From Chelatococcus sambhunathii (GTDB lineage Bacteria > Pseudomonadota > Alphaproteobacteria > Rhizobiales > Methylopilaceae): a stretch of DNA of 59,127 bases. Shown here piece by piece: positions 27,066 to 36,195 of the stretch. Made by a program: the position numbers and the translations under genes. Under the pieces are notes generated by a model. The model worked only from the letters and a program-made list of their open reading frames with translations. It did not search any database and had not been told where the DNA came from. The DNA is taken from NCBI GenBank assembly GCA_031316315.1, contig JADBEO010000023.1, positions 1 to 59,127 on the forward strand, read 5' to 3'. How positions within the stretch are numbered: the stretch's first letter is position 1; the number at the start of each line of letters is the position of its first letter.

Positions 27066-27334
27066 CGATCACCCCGAACCATGCCGACGCGCATCATATG
27101 GCGAAGGCGCCGGAGGGGACAGGGGCCGCGCGCAAACATGCGATGCGCGTCAGCTCTCCGGGCCGCGCCACGAGCCGCCGGCCGCCGATCCAGAGGTATC
27201 GACTTGCCCTGACTGCTACAGGATTTGCGCGAAAAGAGCGTGTGCGTCGCGGAACAGTAGATTCCGCTTCCCATGCGTGGCCGGCGCGGCTTTGCTGGCT
27301 GAGCGCCAAAACCGGCGCATAGGGGATCAAAGCC

Positions 27335-27886
27335 ATGCAAGCAGTGGGATGGGTGAAGTGCGTCGCCGGCCGCATTCTAGCGCTGGCGGCTGTGATCGTG
27401 GGCGTGACGGCGCTCGGCGCCGCGACGCCGGCCGAGGCGGCGATCTATGCGATACCGGCGCCAGCCTTCGTCAAGCAATGTCCGTGCGGGCCCGGCACGG
27501 ACGTCACCGCGACCGAAACGCGAGGGACGATCGCGCTTCAGAACGGCGGGCCGGCGCAGTTCTTCGCCGCCGTGCCCTTCGCCGGATCGGGTCAGGTCTG
27601 CGGCTTCACGATGATCTATCGCGACATCAACGCCGCCGAGCGGCTCACAGCGACGCTCCTGCGCAAGACCTTCACCGTCGGCGGCTACATCTACGACATA
27701 CCCGTGACGATGGCGCAGGCGGTGAGCGCCAACGGCGTGACGAACTCCGTGCGGTCGGTCTCCGCGACCACGATACCGAGTCCGGCGATCAACACGACCA
27801 CCGGATTCTACTACGTCCGCATCGACATGCAGAACATCAACATGGATCTGCTCGGCGTCCAGATCGACATCCGGTCGGCGTGCTGA
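27335..27886 (+). CDS. Small secreted hypothetical protein
   Basis: A 183-residue protein with a clear Sec signal peptide (ILALAAVIVGVTALGAATPAEA) and a mature part of about 145 residues rich in Thr, Val and Ile in alternating patterns, suggesting a beta-sandwich. It has cysteines near the start (KQCPCGPG), one in the middle (QVCGFTM) and one as the last residue, so disulfides in the periplasm or outside are likely. No family is recognised. It stands alone between two minus-strand genes. Confidence 0.75.
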   Translation: MQAVGWVKCVAGRILALAAVIVGVTALGAATPAEAAIYAIPAPAFVKQCPCGPGTDVTATETRGTIALQNGGPAQFFAAVPFAGSGQVCGFTMIYRDINAAERLTATLLRKTFTVGGYIYDIPVTMAQAVSANGVTNSVRSVSATTIPSPAINTTTGFYYVRIDMQNINMDLLGVQIDIRSAC

Positions 27887-27913
27887 TCACGGGAACCCGC
27901 CGGCGCGGGGAGG

Positions 27914-28420
27914 TCAGTCCTTCCATTCGCCGGCGGTCTTCTTCGACGGCTTGAACGGCGCCATGCCGGCCCGCGCGAGCTCGTCCGCCCGTTCGTTCTC
28001 CGCATGGCCGGCATGGCCCTTCACCCAGCGCCACTCGACATCGTGGGTCTTGAGAAGTTCGTCGAGGCGCATCCACAGGTCCTGGTTCTTGACCTGCTTC
28101 TTGTCCGCCGTTTTCCAGCCGTTGCGCTTCCACCCGTGGATCCACTTGGTGACGCCGTCGCGCAGATATTGGCTGTCGGTGTGGACCACGACCGGGCAGC
28201 GGCGTCTCAGCGCCTCGAGGCCCGAGATCGCGGCCAGAAGCTCCATGCGGTTGTTGGTGGTGAGCGCCTCGCCGCCGGAGAGCTCCTTCTCTGCGTCGCC
28301 GAAGCGCAGGATCGCCCCCCAGCCGCCGGGCCCCGGATTTCCCGAGCAGGCGCCGTCGGTGAAGATGTCGACCGCGCCCGCCTGCGTCGGCGCGCCTTCC
28401 GGCGCCTCGCGCTGCGTCAC
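27914..28420 (-). CDS. rnhA: Ribonuclease HI
   Basis: A 168-residue RNase HI that cuts RNA in RNA-DNA hybrids. All four acidic residues of the active site are visible: Asp in [11 protein letters not shown], Glu in NNRMELLA, Asp in HTDSQYL and Asp in NERADELA. The gene starts at a GTG whose last two bases overlap the thrB stop (GTGA), the usual coupling of thrB and rnhA in this order. It is slightly longer than the E. coli enzyme through a short N-terminal extension and a Lys-rich tail. Confidence 0.96.
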   Translation of the reverse strand: MTQREAPEGAPTQAGAVDIFTDGACSGNPGPGGWGAILRFGDAEKELSGGEALTTNNRMELLAAISGLEALRRRCPVVVHTDSQYLRDGVTKWIHGWKRNGWKTADKKQVKNQDLWMRLDELLKTHDVEWRWVKGHAGHAENERADELARAGMAPFKPSKKTAGEWKD

Positions 28421-29385
28421 GGACGCCACCCGAAGGCTTCCGCGCTCCCGGCCTGCTGATGGAAGCGCAGCTTCTTCAGATACTCGAGCGGATCGAGTTT
28501 CTTCACCAGCGCGCCCGGCGGGGTGTCGAGCCAGTCGACGAGGCGCGTCAACAGGAACCGGATCGCCGCGCCGCGGGCGAGCGTCGGGAGCGCGTCGACC
28601 TCGGGGCCCGAGAGCGGGCGCGCGGCGTGATAGGCGGCGAGCAGCGCGCGGCCCTTGGTGACGTTGAAGGACAGGTCGGGCTCGAAGCACCAGGCGTTCA
28701 GGCAAATCGCGACGTCGTAGGCGAAGGCGTCGTCGCAGGCGAAGTAGAAGTCGATCAGCCCGGACAGCCGCTCGCCGAGAAACAGCACGTTGTTGGGAAA
28801 GAGGTCGGCGTGGATGACGCCGCCCGGCAGGTCCAGCCTGGCAAAGGCGGCCTCCAGATGGTCGAGCTCGGCCGAAATCTCGGCGTCGAGCCCGTCCAGC
28901 ACCGCGTCGCTGCGGCCCCGCGCCGCCTCGGCGAGCGGCCGCCAGCCCGCGACCGACAGCGCGTTCGGGCGGCGGATGGGAAAGCCTTCGGCCGCGGCGT
29001 GCAACTCGGCCAGCGCCTGCCCGAGCGCCGCGCAGTGGCGCGCGGTCGGCCGGCGCACCGAGACGCCGTCGAGGAAGGTGACCAGCGCCGCCGGCCGCCC
29101 GCACAGCATCCTCAACGCCTCGCCGTCCCGCCCGCGCACCGGCAGCGGGCACTCGATGCCGCGTCCGGCGAGATGCTCCATCAGCCCGAGGAAGAAGGGG
29201 AGGTCGCCGCGTTCGACCCGCTTCTCGTAGAGAGTCAGGATGAAGCGCGCCCTAGTGGTGACGAGCAGGTAGTTCGAGTTCTCGACGCCCTCGGCGATAC
29301 CCTTGAAGGAGACGACGTCGCCGATGTCGTAGGCCGCCATGAAGGCGGCGAGATCGTCGTCGGTGACTTCGGTGTAGACGGCCAT
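28417..29385 (-). CDS. thrB: Homoserine kinase, APH-type ThrB
   Basis: A 322-residue homoserine kinase of the aminoglycoside-phosphotransferase fold, the form used by alphaproteobacteria in threonine synthesis. Motifs are the N-terminal [12 protein letters not shown], the catalytic loop [13 protein letters not shown] and the metal-binding LIDFYFA. The ATG at 29385 gives the standard [15 protein letters not shown] opening. It is upstream of and overlaps rnhA. In related genomes ispH usually precedes thrB; here a + strand L,D-transpeptidase gene lies between them. Confidence 0.96.
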   Translation of the reverse strand: MAVYTEVTDDDLAAFMAAYDIGDVVSFKGIAEGVENSNYLLVTTRARFILTLYEKRVERGDLPFFLGLMEHLAGRGIECPLPVRGRDGEALRMLCGRPAALVTFLDGVSVRRPTARHCAALGQALAELHAAAEGFPIRRPNALSVAGWRPLAEAARGRSDAVLDGLDAEISAELDHLEAAFARLDLPGGVIHADLFPNNVLFLGERLSGLIDFYFACDDAFAYDVAICLNAWCFEPDLSFNVTKGRALLAAYHAARPLSGPEVDALPTLARGAAIRFLLTRLVDWLDTPPGALVKKLDPLEYLKKLRFHQQAGSAEAFGWRP

Positions 29386-29552
29386 GCGGGGGTGGAGCTC
29401 GGCGGGAGGTGAGGGCGCGCTCCTCCTAAGGGCTCCGGCGTCCGGCCGCAATGCGACGCGGCGGCCGTTCACGCCTCGTTAGGAAAGCGGGGCCGATCGT
29501 AGGGGCGGGTCGAGCCAGTATTTCGGCCGCGTCATGTGGAGTAGCCGGCGAT

Positions 29553-30473
29553 ATGAGTCCGTCGTCGTCGCCCGCGAGGCCGATCGGCGCCGCGATCGTT
29601 CTTGCGCTTTCGCTTGCGCTCGCCGCCTGCTCGACAGGGCGGCAGGCCAAGGTCAAGACCGGCGCGGTCACCGTTCAGACGGTCAGCCTGATGAAGCGGC
29701 TCGACATGCCGCGCTCGGCGCCGATCCTCATCCGCGTCTTCAAGGAAGAGGCGGTGCTGGAGGTCTGGAAGCAGGAGGAGAATGGCCGCTACGGCCTGCT
29801 GCGCAGCTACGAGATCTGCAAGTTCTCCGGGCGGCTGGGGCCGAAGCTGCGCCGCGGCGACCGGCAGGCGCCGGAAGGCTTCTACGCCATCGGCCGCAGC
29901 AGCCTGAACCCGTGGTCGCGCAACCACCTCGCCTTCAACATCGGCTTTCCGAACGCCTATGACCGCTCGCTCGGCCGCACCGGCGACAGCATCATGGTGC
30001 ATGGCGGCTGCAAGTCGGTCGGCTGCTACGCCATGACCCACAAAAGGGTGAACGAGATCTACGCGCTGGTGCACGAGGCGCTCCAGTCCGGGCAGGAGTC
30101 GGTGCCGTTCCAGGCGTTCCCGTTCCGCATGACCGAGGCCAACATGGCGCGGCACGCCGACGATCCGAACATGCCGTTCTGGGAGACGCTGAGGCCCGGC
30201 TACGACGCGCTTCAGAAGACGGGGAGCCCGCTGCGCGTCGCCGCCTGCCCCGGCCGCTACCGTTACGCGCTCGGCCCGAAGGCGCTGCGCGCGACGGACG
30301 AGGAGATCTGCCAGTCGCAGAACCAGGTCGCGAGCTATGACGGCGGCGCGAGCGCGGGCTCGGGGCGAATGGACGTCTACGCCAGTCCGCGTCCGGCTCC
30401 GATGGCCTCGGGCTACGAAAGCTCGGAAGAGGTCGTGGACGAGAGCGCCGAGGGCGTTGGCGCGCCGGAGTAA
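29553..30473 (+). CDS. Murein L,D-transpeptidase lipoprotein, YafK-like, short form
   Basis: A 306-residue paralogue of the protein at 5318-6919. The signal peptide ends in lipobox LAAC. The catalytic core (about residues 40-225) carries VHGGCKSVGCYAM with the catalytic His and Cys and shares long runs with the first copy, such as FSGRLGPK, RQAPEGFY and NMPFW. It lacks the long Ala/Pro-rich tail and ends in an acidic region. It should modify peptidoglycan at the membrane surface. It is convergent with ispH (20-base gap) and lies between thrB and ispH. Confidence 0.9.
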   Translation: MSPSSSPARPIGAAIVLALSLALAACSTGRQAKVKTGAVTVQTVSLMKRLDMPRSAPILIRVFKEEAVLEVWKQEENGRYGLLRSYEICKFSGRLGPKLRRGDRQAPEGFYAIGRSSLNPWSRNHLAFNIGFPNAYDRSLGRTGDSIMVHGGCKSVGCYAMTHKRVNEIYALVHEALQSGQESVPFQAFPFRMTEANMARHADDPNMPFWETLRPGYDALQKTGSPLRVAACPGRYRYALGPKALRATDEEICQSQNQVASYDGGASAGSGRMDVYASPRPAPMASGYESSEEVVDESAEGVGAPE

Positions 30474-30492
30474 GGCCCGTCCACCGGCCGTC

Positions 30493-31449
30493 TCAAGCCG
30501 CCGGCGCCCTCAGCTCCCTCGGCAGCGGGAAAAACACGTTCTCGTCCGCCGTCGAGACCGTCTCGATCGAAATCTCGTAGCGCTCGGCGAAGGCGTCGAT
30601 GACCTCCTCGACAAGCACCTCCGGCGCGGAGGCCCCAGCGGTGACGCCGAGCGTGCGGATGTCGCCGAACACCGTCCAGTCGATGTCGGCCGCACGGGCG
30701 ACGAGCCGCGACTTCGCGCACCCGGCGCGCTCGGCGACCTCGCGCAGACGCTGGGAGTTTGAGGAGTTTTCGGCCCCGACCACGATCATCGCGTCGCAGC
30801 CGGGCGCGACGCGCTTCACAGCCTCCTGCCGGTTGGTGGTCGCGTAGCAGATGTCTTCCTTGTGCGGTCCGTGGATCGCCGGGAAGCGGAACTTCAGGGC
30901 CGCCACCACGCCTGCGGTGTCGTCCACCGAGAGCGTGGTCTGGGTCGCATAAGCGAGGTCGACGCCCTCCGGGACGTGGAGCCGGGCGACGTCGCCTTCC
31001 GTCTCCACCAGCATGATCGCGCCCGCCGGCAGCTGACCCATGGTGCCGACGACCTCGGGATGGCCGGCATGTCCGATCAGCAGGACGAGGCGGCCGCGCC
31101 TGTGGTGGATCTCCGCCTCGCGATGGACCTTGGTGACCAGCGGGCAGGTGGCGTCGATCGAGATAAGGTTTCTGGCGCGCGCGGCATCGGGAACCGACCT
31201 CGGCACGCCGTGGGCGGAGAACACCACGGGCGCGTCGCCGTCCGGCGCCTCCTCAAGCTCCTCGATGAAGACTGCGCCCTTCGCCTTCAGCCCCTCGACC
31301 ACATAGCGGTTGTGCACGATCTCGTGACGCACATAGACCGGCGGCCCGAAGCGCTTGAGCGCCGCCTCCACCACGTCGATCGCCCGAACCACCCCGGCGC
31401 AGAAGCCGCGCGGGGAGCAGAGCAGGATCCGAAGGGGCGGCTTCGCCAT
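30493..31449 (-). CDS. ispH: 4-hydroxy-3-methylbut-2-enyl diphosphate reductase
   Basis: A 318-residue IspH, the last enzyme of the non-mevalonate isoprenoid pathway, carrying an iron-sulfur cluster. The three cluster cysteines are in [22 protein letters not shown] and [10 protein letters not shown]; the substrate residues VRHEIVHN and FSAHGVP and the TxxE-type loop are intact. The start may be 31449 (MAKPPLRIL) or 31467. The protein would be cytosolic. It is separated from thrB-rnhA by the convergent L,D-transpeptidase gene. Confidence 0.97.
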   Translation of the reverse strand: MAKPPLRILLCSPRGFCAGVVRAIDVVEAALKRFGPPVYVRHEIVHNRYVVEGLKAKGAVFIEELEEAPDGDAPVVFSAHGVPRSVPDAARARNLISIDATCPLVTKVHREAEIHHRRGRLVLLIGHAGHPEVVGTMGQLPAGAIMLVETEGDVARLHVPEGVDLAYATQTTLSVDDTAGVVAALKFRFPAIHGPHKEDICYATTNRQEAVKRVAPGCDAMIVVGAENSSNSQRLREVAERAGCAKSRLVARAADIDWTVFGDIRTLGVTAGASAPEVLVEEVIDAFAERYEISIETVSTADENVFFPLPRELRAPAA

Positions 31450-31608
31450 GGGCGCTTGCGATGGCATGGTCCGGGCGAGATGGGACGTGGGGGCCTGCGG
31501 TGTCAAGCGCGGCGCCGGCGCGTCGCGCGCGGCTTTTCAAGCCGTGCGGCCGCTTGCTATAACGCCCGCCGCCGCACGGCGGGCGCGGCGAAAAGGCGAG
31601 GTGGCGAC

Positions 31609-32262
31609 ATGCGTTGCGTTTCTGTCTTCCGCCGGTCCGAAGCAGCCTTGGGCGCGCGGAGCGTCGCGGTCGCAGCGCTTTGTCTCGGCCTCGCAGCCTG
31701 CGGGACGGTCGACCCCAACGACCCGAACCGCGCGACCGCCAATCCCGGCCTCGGAACCAAGCTGCTGCTCGGCAACGCCAATCCCGGGCCGCTCACGCCG
31801 CCCGTCGACAACGCGATCAAGAACGACTGTCCGCCGATCGAGGTGCTGGACGGCGCCGCGTCCTACCGCGTCTATGACGGGCAGGAGAACGACCCGTTCT
31901 CCCTGCGCTGGCAGGCGGCGATCGCGGAGACGGCGCGTGAATGCTCCGGCCTCGGCGTCGAGGCGGGGATCAAGGTCGGCGTTGTCGGCCGCGTCATCGT
32001 CGGGCCGAAAGGCGCGCCGGGCACGGTGCGCGTGCCGCTGCGCATCGCGGTCGTCGACGAGGCGAACAAGCCGCTCTACTCGCAGGTCCAGCAGATCGAC
32101 GTCGCGATCCCGCCCGGCCAGTCCGTCGCGAACTTCACGCGGGTTCAGGAGGACATCGTCGTGCCGATCCCGGCCAACCGCTTCCGGGGCTGGCGCATCC
32201 TCGTCGGCTACGACCCGAAGGGCGCCGCCGCCGAGCCGAAGACCGCGCGCCGCCGCGGCTGA
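31609..32262 (+). CDS. Putative lipoprotein, conserved hypothetical
   Basis: A 217-residue protein with a signal peptide and lipobox LAAC, then a Pro/Asn-rich linker and a folded region (about 75-200) with the blocks DCPPIEVLDGAASYRVY, ETARECSG, GRVIVGPKGAPGTV and FTRVQEDIVVPIP. Alternating hydrophobic patterns suggest a beta-rich domain. I know this kind of protein as conserved in Hyphomicrobiales without a function. A gcgaggtgg segment acts as a modest ribosome-binding site for the ATG at 31609. Confidence 0.78.
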   Translation: MRCVSVFRRSEAALGARSVAVAALCLGLAACGTVDPNDPNRATANPGLGTKLLLGNANPGPLTPPVDNAIKNDCPPIEVLDGAASYRVYDGQENDPFSLRWQAAIAETARECSGLGVEAGIKVGVVGRVIVGPKGAPGTVRVPLRIAVVDEANKPLYSQVQQIDVAIPPGQSVANFTRVQEDIVVPIPANRFRGWRILVGYDPKGAAAEPKTARRRG

Positions 32263-32303
32263 CCTTCGCCGCCGCCTTATAGCCACTGGGGAGAGACAGC
32301 CGC

Positions 32304-32516
32304 GTGCCGTTCGCCGACCCGGCCGGCGGCGCGCCCCCAGTCCTGTCCATCGGTCGCACCATGCTGGAGGCGGATGCTCTGCTGACCGATCGGTTCGAGG
32401 TGGTCGACGGACGCGAGGCGCCGCTGGATGGTTCGGCGGCCGCGGACCCCTCACGCCCGTCTCGTGGACGCCCTGGCCGCGCCCCGCCTGCCCCGCGGTC
32501 AGTCGGAGCCCTCTAG
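32304..32516 (+). other. Possible remnant of a 2-hydroxyacid dehydrogenase gene
   Basis: A 70-codon frame with a GTG start whose first third (PVLSIGRTMLEADALL, then TDRFEVVDG) looks like the N-terminus of a D-isomer-specific 2-hydroxyacid dehydrogenase; the rest is Arg/Pro-rich and does not continue that fold. It overlaps the end of the dodecin gene on the other strand. It could be a 5' remnant of a lost gene or a chance open frame. Confidence 0.25.
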
Positions 32517-32714
32517 GGTAAAGCCGATCTTCAGAGCCACCTGAAAGTGCGCGACCTTGCCGTCTTCGACATGTCCGCGCGTCTCGACCACTTCGAACCA
32601 CTTGATGTTGCGCACCGTCTTGGCGGCTTCGCCGACCGCGCTCTGGATGGCGTCGTCGATCGAGGACGGCGAGGAGCCGACGATTTCGATGACTTTGTAT
32701 GTGTGCTTCGACAT
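32499..32714 (-). CDS. Dodecin
   Basis: A 71-residue dodecin, a small flavin-binding protein that forms a hollow dodecamer and stores or buffers FMN/riboflavin. The sequence opens MSKHTYKVIEIVGSS and contains the flavin-stacking tryptophan in NIKWFEVVETRG, followed by the conserved FQVALKIGFTLE. A strong gggaggag ribosome-binding site precedes the ATG at 32714, which decides this start over the upstream ATG at 32741. Confidence 0.95.
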   Translation of the reverse strand: MSKHTYKVIEIVGSSPSSIDDAIQSAVGEAAKTVRNIKWFEVVETRGHVEDGKVAHFQVALKIGFTLEGSD

Positions 32715-32883
32715 GGCGCTCCTCCCTGGATGTCGATCCAAACGGTTGAGAGCGCCATCGGGTTGCAGTCATGACGGAGCTGTCGTCCGCGTGCGCCGGG
32801 CGGCCGCGGCAACCATCAACTTGCAAGTCCCGTTAACCGCGCGCGTGTAAATTGTATCAAACGGCAAGCGGTAACAGGGCGCC

Positions 32884-35841
32884 ATGTTGAACGACAAACG
32901 GCCGATCTGGCTGGCGTGTGGCTATCTGCTTGCCGCCGGCTCGACCGTTTGGCTGACCCGATTCAACGGGGGCGTCGCGTTCGTCTGGATCGCGACCGCG
33001 ATTCTGACGAGTTATCTCGTGCTGGTTCCGCGAAGGGACTGGCCCCCGGCGATCGTCGGCTGCGGCGTCGCGAGCTTCATAGCGACCGCCTTCTTCGGGC
33101 TCGGCCCTCTCGCCGCTGGTCCGCTCGCCGTGATCAATATCCTCGAGGCGGTAATCGCGGCGGCGCTGCTGCGGCGTTTCGTGACCCGACCCGGCGACTT
33201 CGCATCGATCGCGGAGGTTCTGCGCTTCACCCTGATCGTCGGCTTTATCGCCCCCGTGGCGATGGCGCCTTGGGGAGCGGCCGTCGCGATGATGATTTCG
33301 GGCACGCCGTTCTGGACCAACGCCCTCAACTGGTGCGCGGGGCATGCCCTGGGCGCGCTGACGGTCGGGCCGCTTGCGCTTCTGGTGGGACGCGGCGAGA
33401 TCCGGGAGTGGCGCCGGTCCGCGGATCTCGGCCAGATCATGGAGGGGGCGTTTCTTTTCGCCGCGCTGGTCCTCATCTCGCTCCTGGTGTTCGCGCAGAG
33501 CACGCTCCCGCTGCTGTTCGTGCCGCTGCTGCCGGCGCTGTTCGCGACCTTCAGGTTCGGCCGGCTCGGCGCGGCCGCCAGCATGACGACCCTGATCGTC
33601 ATCGGGGCGCCGCTCACCGTGCTCGGGCTCGGGCCGTTCGTGCTGATCGAGCACACGGGTTTCAGGGCGCAGTTCTTCCAGTTCTACGTGGCCGTCGTGT
33701 TCCTCACCGTGCTGCCGGCGGCCGCGGAACTGCAGCATCGCAAGCGCCTGTTCTCGGCGCTCCGCGACAGCGAAACGCGCTACAGGCTGCTCGCGGAGAA
33801 CACGACGGACCTCATCGTCCTGTCGGATCTGGACACCACGCGCCGTTACGTCTCCCCGGCCGCCCAGAGCCTGCTCGGCTACGAGCCGGAGGAACTCGTC
33901 GGAACCAGGCCGCTCGATTTCGTCCATCCCGACGACCGCGCAGGCTATGGCGAGCTGCTCCGATCGCTCGGCGCCGGCGAGGTGGATCAGGCCACGACGC
34001 ACCAGCGATACAGGCGTAAGGACGGTTCCTGGGTCTGGATCGAAGTATCGTTTAGCCTGACGCGCGACGAGAAAACGGGGGCGGCGACGGGCTATGTCGC
34101 CTCGCTGCGCGACGTCACGAAGCGGCGCGAGGCCGAGGACGCCCTGCGGCTGAGCGAGGAGCGCCTCGCAATGGCGCTCGAGAGCGGCAGCGACGGATTC
34201 TGGGACTGGAACATCGAAACCGGCGCGGTCGAGGTCTCGGATCACTGGTTCTCCACGCTCGGCTACGATCCGGCAGAGATGCTGCCTAACATCCGGACGC
34301 TCGAGGGGCTGATCCATCCGGACGACGTCGACCGCTCCCGACGCCAACTCGTCGAGCACCTGAAGGGCCTCGCGCCGACCTTCGAATGCGAGTACCGCCT
34401 CAGGACCAAGAGCGGCGCCTTTGGCTGGTCGCTCGCGCGCGGCAAGGTGGTGGCGCGCGCCGAGGACGGCCGCGCCCTGCGCATGGTCGGAACGCATATC
34501 GACATCACGCGGCGCAAGCAGGTCGAGCGCCAGATCCAGCACATGGCGCTGCACGACGCGCTGACCGGACTGCCGAACAGGGCGTTGTTCCGCGAGAAGC
34601 TGAACCAGTTCGCCCTGCGCGCGAATAGCGCCGGGCGTCAGTTCGCGATCCTCGCCTGCGACCTCGACCGCTTCAAGGCGGTCAACGACACGCGCGGCCA
34701 TGCGGCCGGCGACGCGGTCCTCACGGCGGTCGCCGACCGGCTGAAATCCGTCGCGGGACAGGGAGACTGCGTCGCCCGCCTCGGCGGCGACGAATTTGCG
34801 ATCGTGCTCCAGCATGTCGACCATCGCGACGAGGCGGCGCGGGTCGCCGAGCGGGTGATCGATCTTGTCGGCCGGCCGATCGAGGTCGACGGCCAACTGG
34901 CGGCGGTGGGGGTCAGCATCGGCGTCGCGCTCAGCCAGGGCGATCCGGCCGAGCAGGTCTTCAAGAACGCCGACGTCGCGCTCTACGAGGCGAAGGCCGA
35001 AGGCCGCAACACGTTCCGGTTCTTCGAGCCCGGAATGGCCGCGGCGTTCATCGCGCGAAACCAGCTGGAGACCGATCTCCAGGCGGCGCTTCGGCAAGAG
35101 GCCTTCTCGCTGCGCTACCAGCCGATCATGACGCTCGCGTCCGGCAGGATCTGCGGGTTTGAGGCGCTGCTGCGCTGGGACCATCCGACGCGCGGGCCGG
35201 TCGCGCCGAGCGAGTTCATCCCGCTGGCGGAGGAAACCGGCCTCATCGTGCCGCTCGGCGATTGGGCCCTCCGGCGGGCCTGCCTCGAAGCCGCAGCCTG
35301 GCCGAAGGACATGCGCGTGGCGGTCAACGTATCCGCAGTGCAGTTCCAGCGGTCGAGCCTCGAAGGCAGCGTCGCAGAGGCTCTTCGCGCGTCCGGGCTG
35401 GCGGCGAACCGGCTCGAGCTCGAGATCACCGAAAGCGTGCTGATGCAGAACGCGGTCGCCGTGGTCTCGTCGCTGATGCGCCTGCGCGCGACCGGCGTAC
35501 GCATCGCGCTCGACGACTTCGGGACCGGATATTCGTCGCTGAGCTATCTGCGCCGGTTCCCGTTCAACAAGATCAAGATCGACCGCTCCTTCATCGTCGA
35601 GATCGAGGATCCGGAGGTCGCCGCGATCGTCCGGGCGATCGTCGGACTCGGCGCGAGGAGCGGCGCCGCGATCACGGCGGAGGGCGTCGAGACAGAGCGC
35701 CAGCTCGACCGCGTGCGCCAGGAAGGCTGCACCGAAGTCCAGGGCTATTTCTTCAGCAGGCCGCTGACGGCCGATCAGGCCCGCCTTTTCATCGCCGCCG
35801 CGACCGCGGCGGACGAGGCTCCCCGCGCGTTGATCGGCTGA
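32884..35841 (+). CDS. MASE1-PAS-PAS-GGDEF-EAL protein
   Basis: A 985-residue cyclic-di-GMP enzyme. Residues about 10-290 are a MASE1-like integral membrane sensor with eight or so hydrophobic segments; two PAS/PAC domains follow (about 295-420 and 430-550; e.g. SGSDGFWDWNIETGAVEVSDH in part); then GGDEF (about 560-720, motif intact at 634-638) and EAL (about 735-970, EAL at 760-762, DDFGTGYSS present). Both output domains keep their signature residues. It is monocistronic. The two GGDEF/EAL genes of the window have unrelated sensor parts. Confidence 0.94.
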   Translation: MLNDKRPIWLACGYLLAAGSTVWLTRFNGGVAFVWIATAILTSYLVLVPRRDWPPAIVGCGVASFIATAFFGLGPLAAGPLAVINILEAVIAAALLRRFVTRPGDFASIAEVLRFTLIVGFIAPVAMAPWGAAVAMMISGTPFWTNALNWCAGHALGALTVGPLALLVGRGEIREWRRSADLGQIMEGAFLFAALVLISLLVFAQSTLPLLFVPLLPALFATFRFGRLGAAASMTTLIVIGAPLTVLGLGPFVLIEHTGFRAQFFQFYVAVVFLTVLPAAAELQHRKRLFSALRDSETRYRLLAENTTDLIVLSDLDTTRRYVSPAAQSLLGYEPEELVGTRPLDFVHPDDRAGYGELLRSLGAGEVDQATTHQRYRRKDGSWVWIEVSFSLTRDEKTGAATGYVASLRDVTKRREAEDALRLSEERLAMALESGSDGFWDWNIETGAVEVSDHWFSTLGYDPAEMLPNIRTLEGLIHPDDVDRSRRQLVEHLKGLAPTFECEYRLRTKSGAFGWSLARGKVVARAEDGRALRMVGTHIDITRRKQVERQIQHMALHDALTGLPNRALFREKLNQFALRANSAGRQFAILACDLDRFKAVNDTRGHAAGDAVLTAVADRLKSVAGQGDCVARLGGDEFAIVLQHVDHRDEAARVAERVIDLVGRPIEVDGQLAAVGVSIGVALSQGDPAEQVFKNADVALYEAKAEGRNTFRFFEPGMAAAFIARNQLETDLQAALRQEAFSLRYQPIMTLASGRICGFEALLRWDHPTRGPVAPSEFIPLAEETGLIVPLGDWALRRACLEAAAWPKDMRVAVNVSAVQFQRSSLEGSVAEALRASGLAANRLELEITESVLMQNAVAVVSSLMRLRATGVRIALDDFGTGYSSLSYLRRFPFNKIKIDRSFIVEIEDPEVAAIVRAIVGLGARSGAAITAEGVETERQLDRVRQEGCTEVQGYFFSRPLTADQARLFIAAATAADEAPRALIG

Positions 35842-35950
35842 CGGAGCGAACGCCAAAAACGCCGCGCACCAAGGCCTGGTTCGGCCGATAAGTACAAATA
35901 CGTATTACGGACCTGTTAGGGGAGAGAATCTCCGCAAGGGTCTCGATAGC

Positions 35951-35980
35951 TTGACGTCATCTTTGGCGACCCCATATCGT
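35951..35980 (+). promoter_or_regulatory. Candidate promoter for the chemoreceptor gene
   Basis: ttgacg at 35951-35956 and tatcgt at 35975-35980 with 18 bases between. The leader to the start codon would be about 210 bases and would carry the stem-loop at 36025. Confidence 0.35.
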
Positions 35981-36024
35981 TGCGGCAAGAGGCGATGAAT
36001 GACGTATGGATATCTCTGGCCTCG

Positions 36025-36046
36025 AGTTTTTCTCGCTAGAAAAACT
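36025..36046 (+). promoter_or_regulatory. Perfect stem-loop in the chemoreceptor leader
   Basis: agtttttct - cgct - agaaaaact: nine-base arms, perfectly complementary, around a four-base loop; outer bases ctcg and cgag extend the stem across a single bulged base. There is no T-run after it, so it is not a classical terminator. It could be an operator or an RNA hairpin. Confidence 0.45.
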
Positions 36047-36195
36047 GCGAGAACTTTACTTGGAGGTGTCACTATCGACCCCTGTCTCGTGCCGAAATAT
36101 TCAATCCTCAAATTGTTTTCTTAGGAAAAAATTAGGTCTACGCGGGAAAGCTGGCGCTGACGCAATCGGCCCAGCAGAATATAAGGCGCCCGCGA

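Larger units (their letters stand above)
35842..36195. other. Intergenic region upstream of the chemoreceptor gene
   Basis: 354 bases, much more AT-rich than the surroundings from about 35890 to 36180. It contains a candidate promoter (35951-35980) and a perfect 9-base-arm stem-loop (36025-36046). No credible gene was found; the 68-codon minus-strand frame at 35905-36111 has no ribosome-binding site or recognisable sequence. Confidence 0.5.

Noticed and set aside
32857..35856. 999-codon open frame on the minus strand
   Set aside because: It is the exact antisense of the MASE1-PAS-PAS-GGDEF-EAL gene; its translation is Arg/Asp/Gln-rich without any domain, a normal effect of high-GC codon use.
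36025..36046. Stem-loop as a terminator of the GGDEF/EAL gene
   Set aside because: No T-run follows, the stem is AT-rich and it lies about 185 bases beyond the stop codon.
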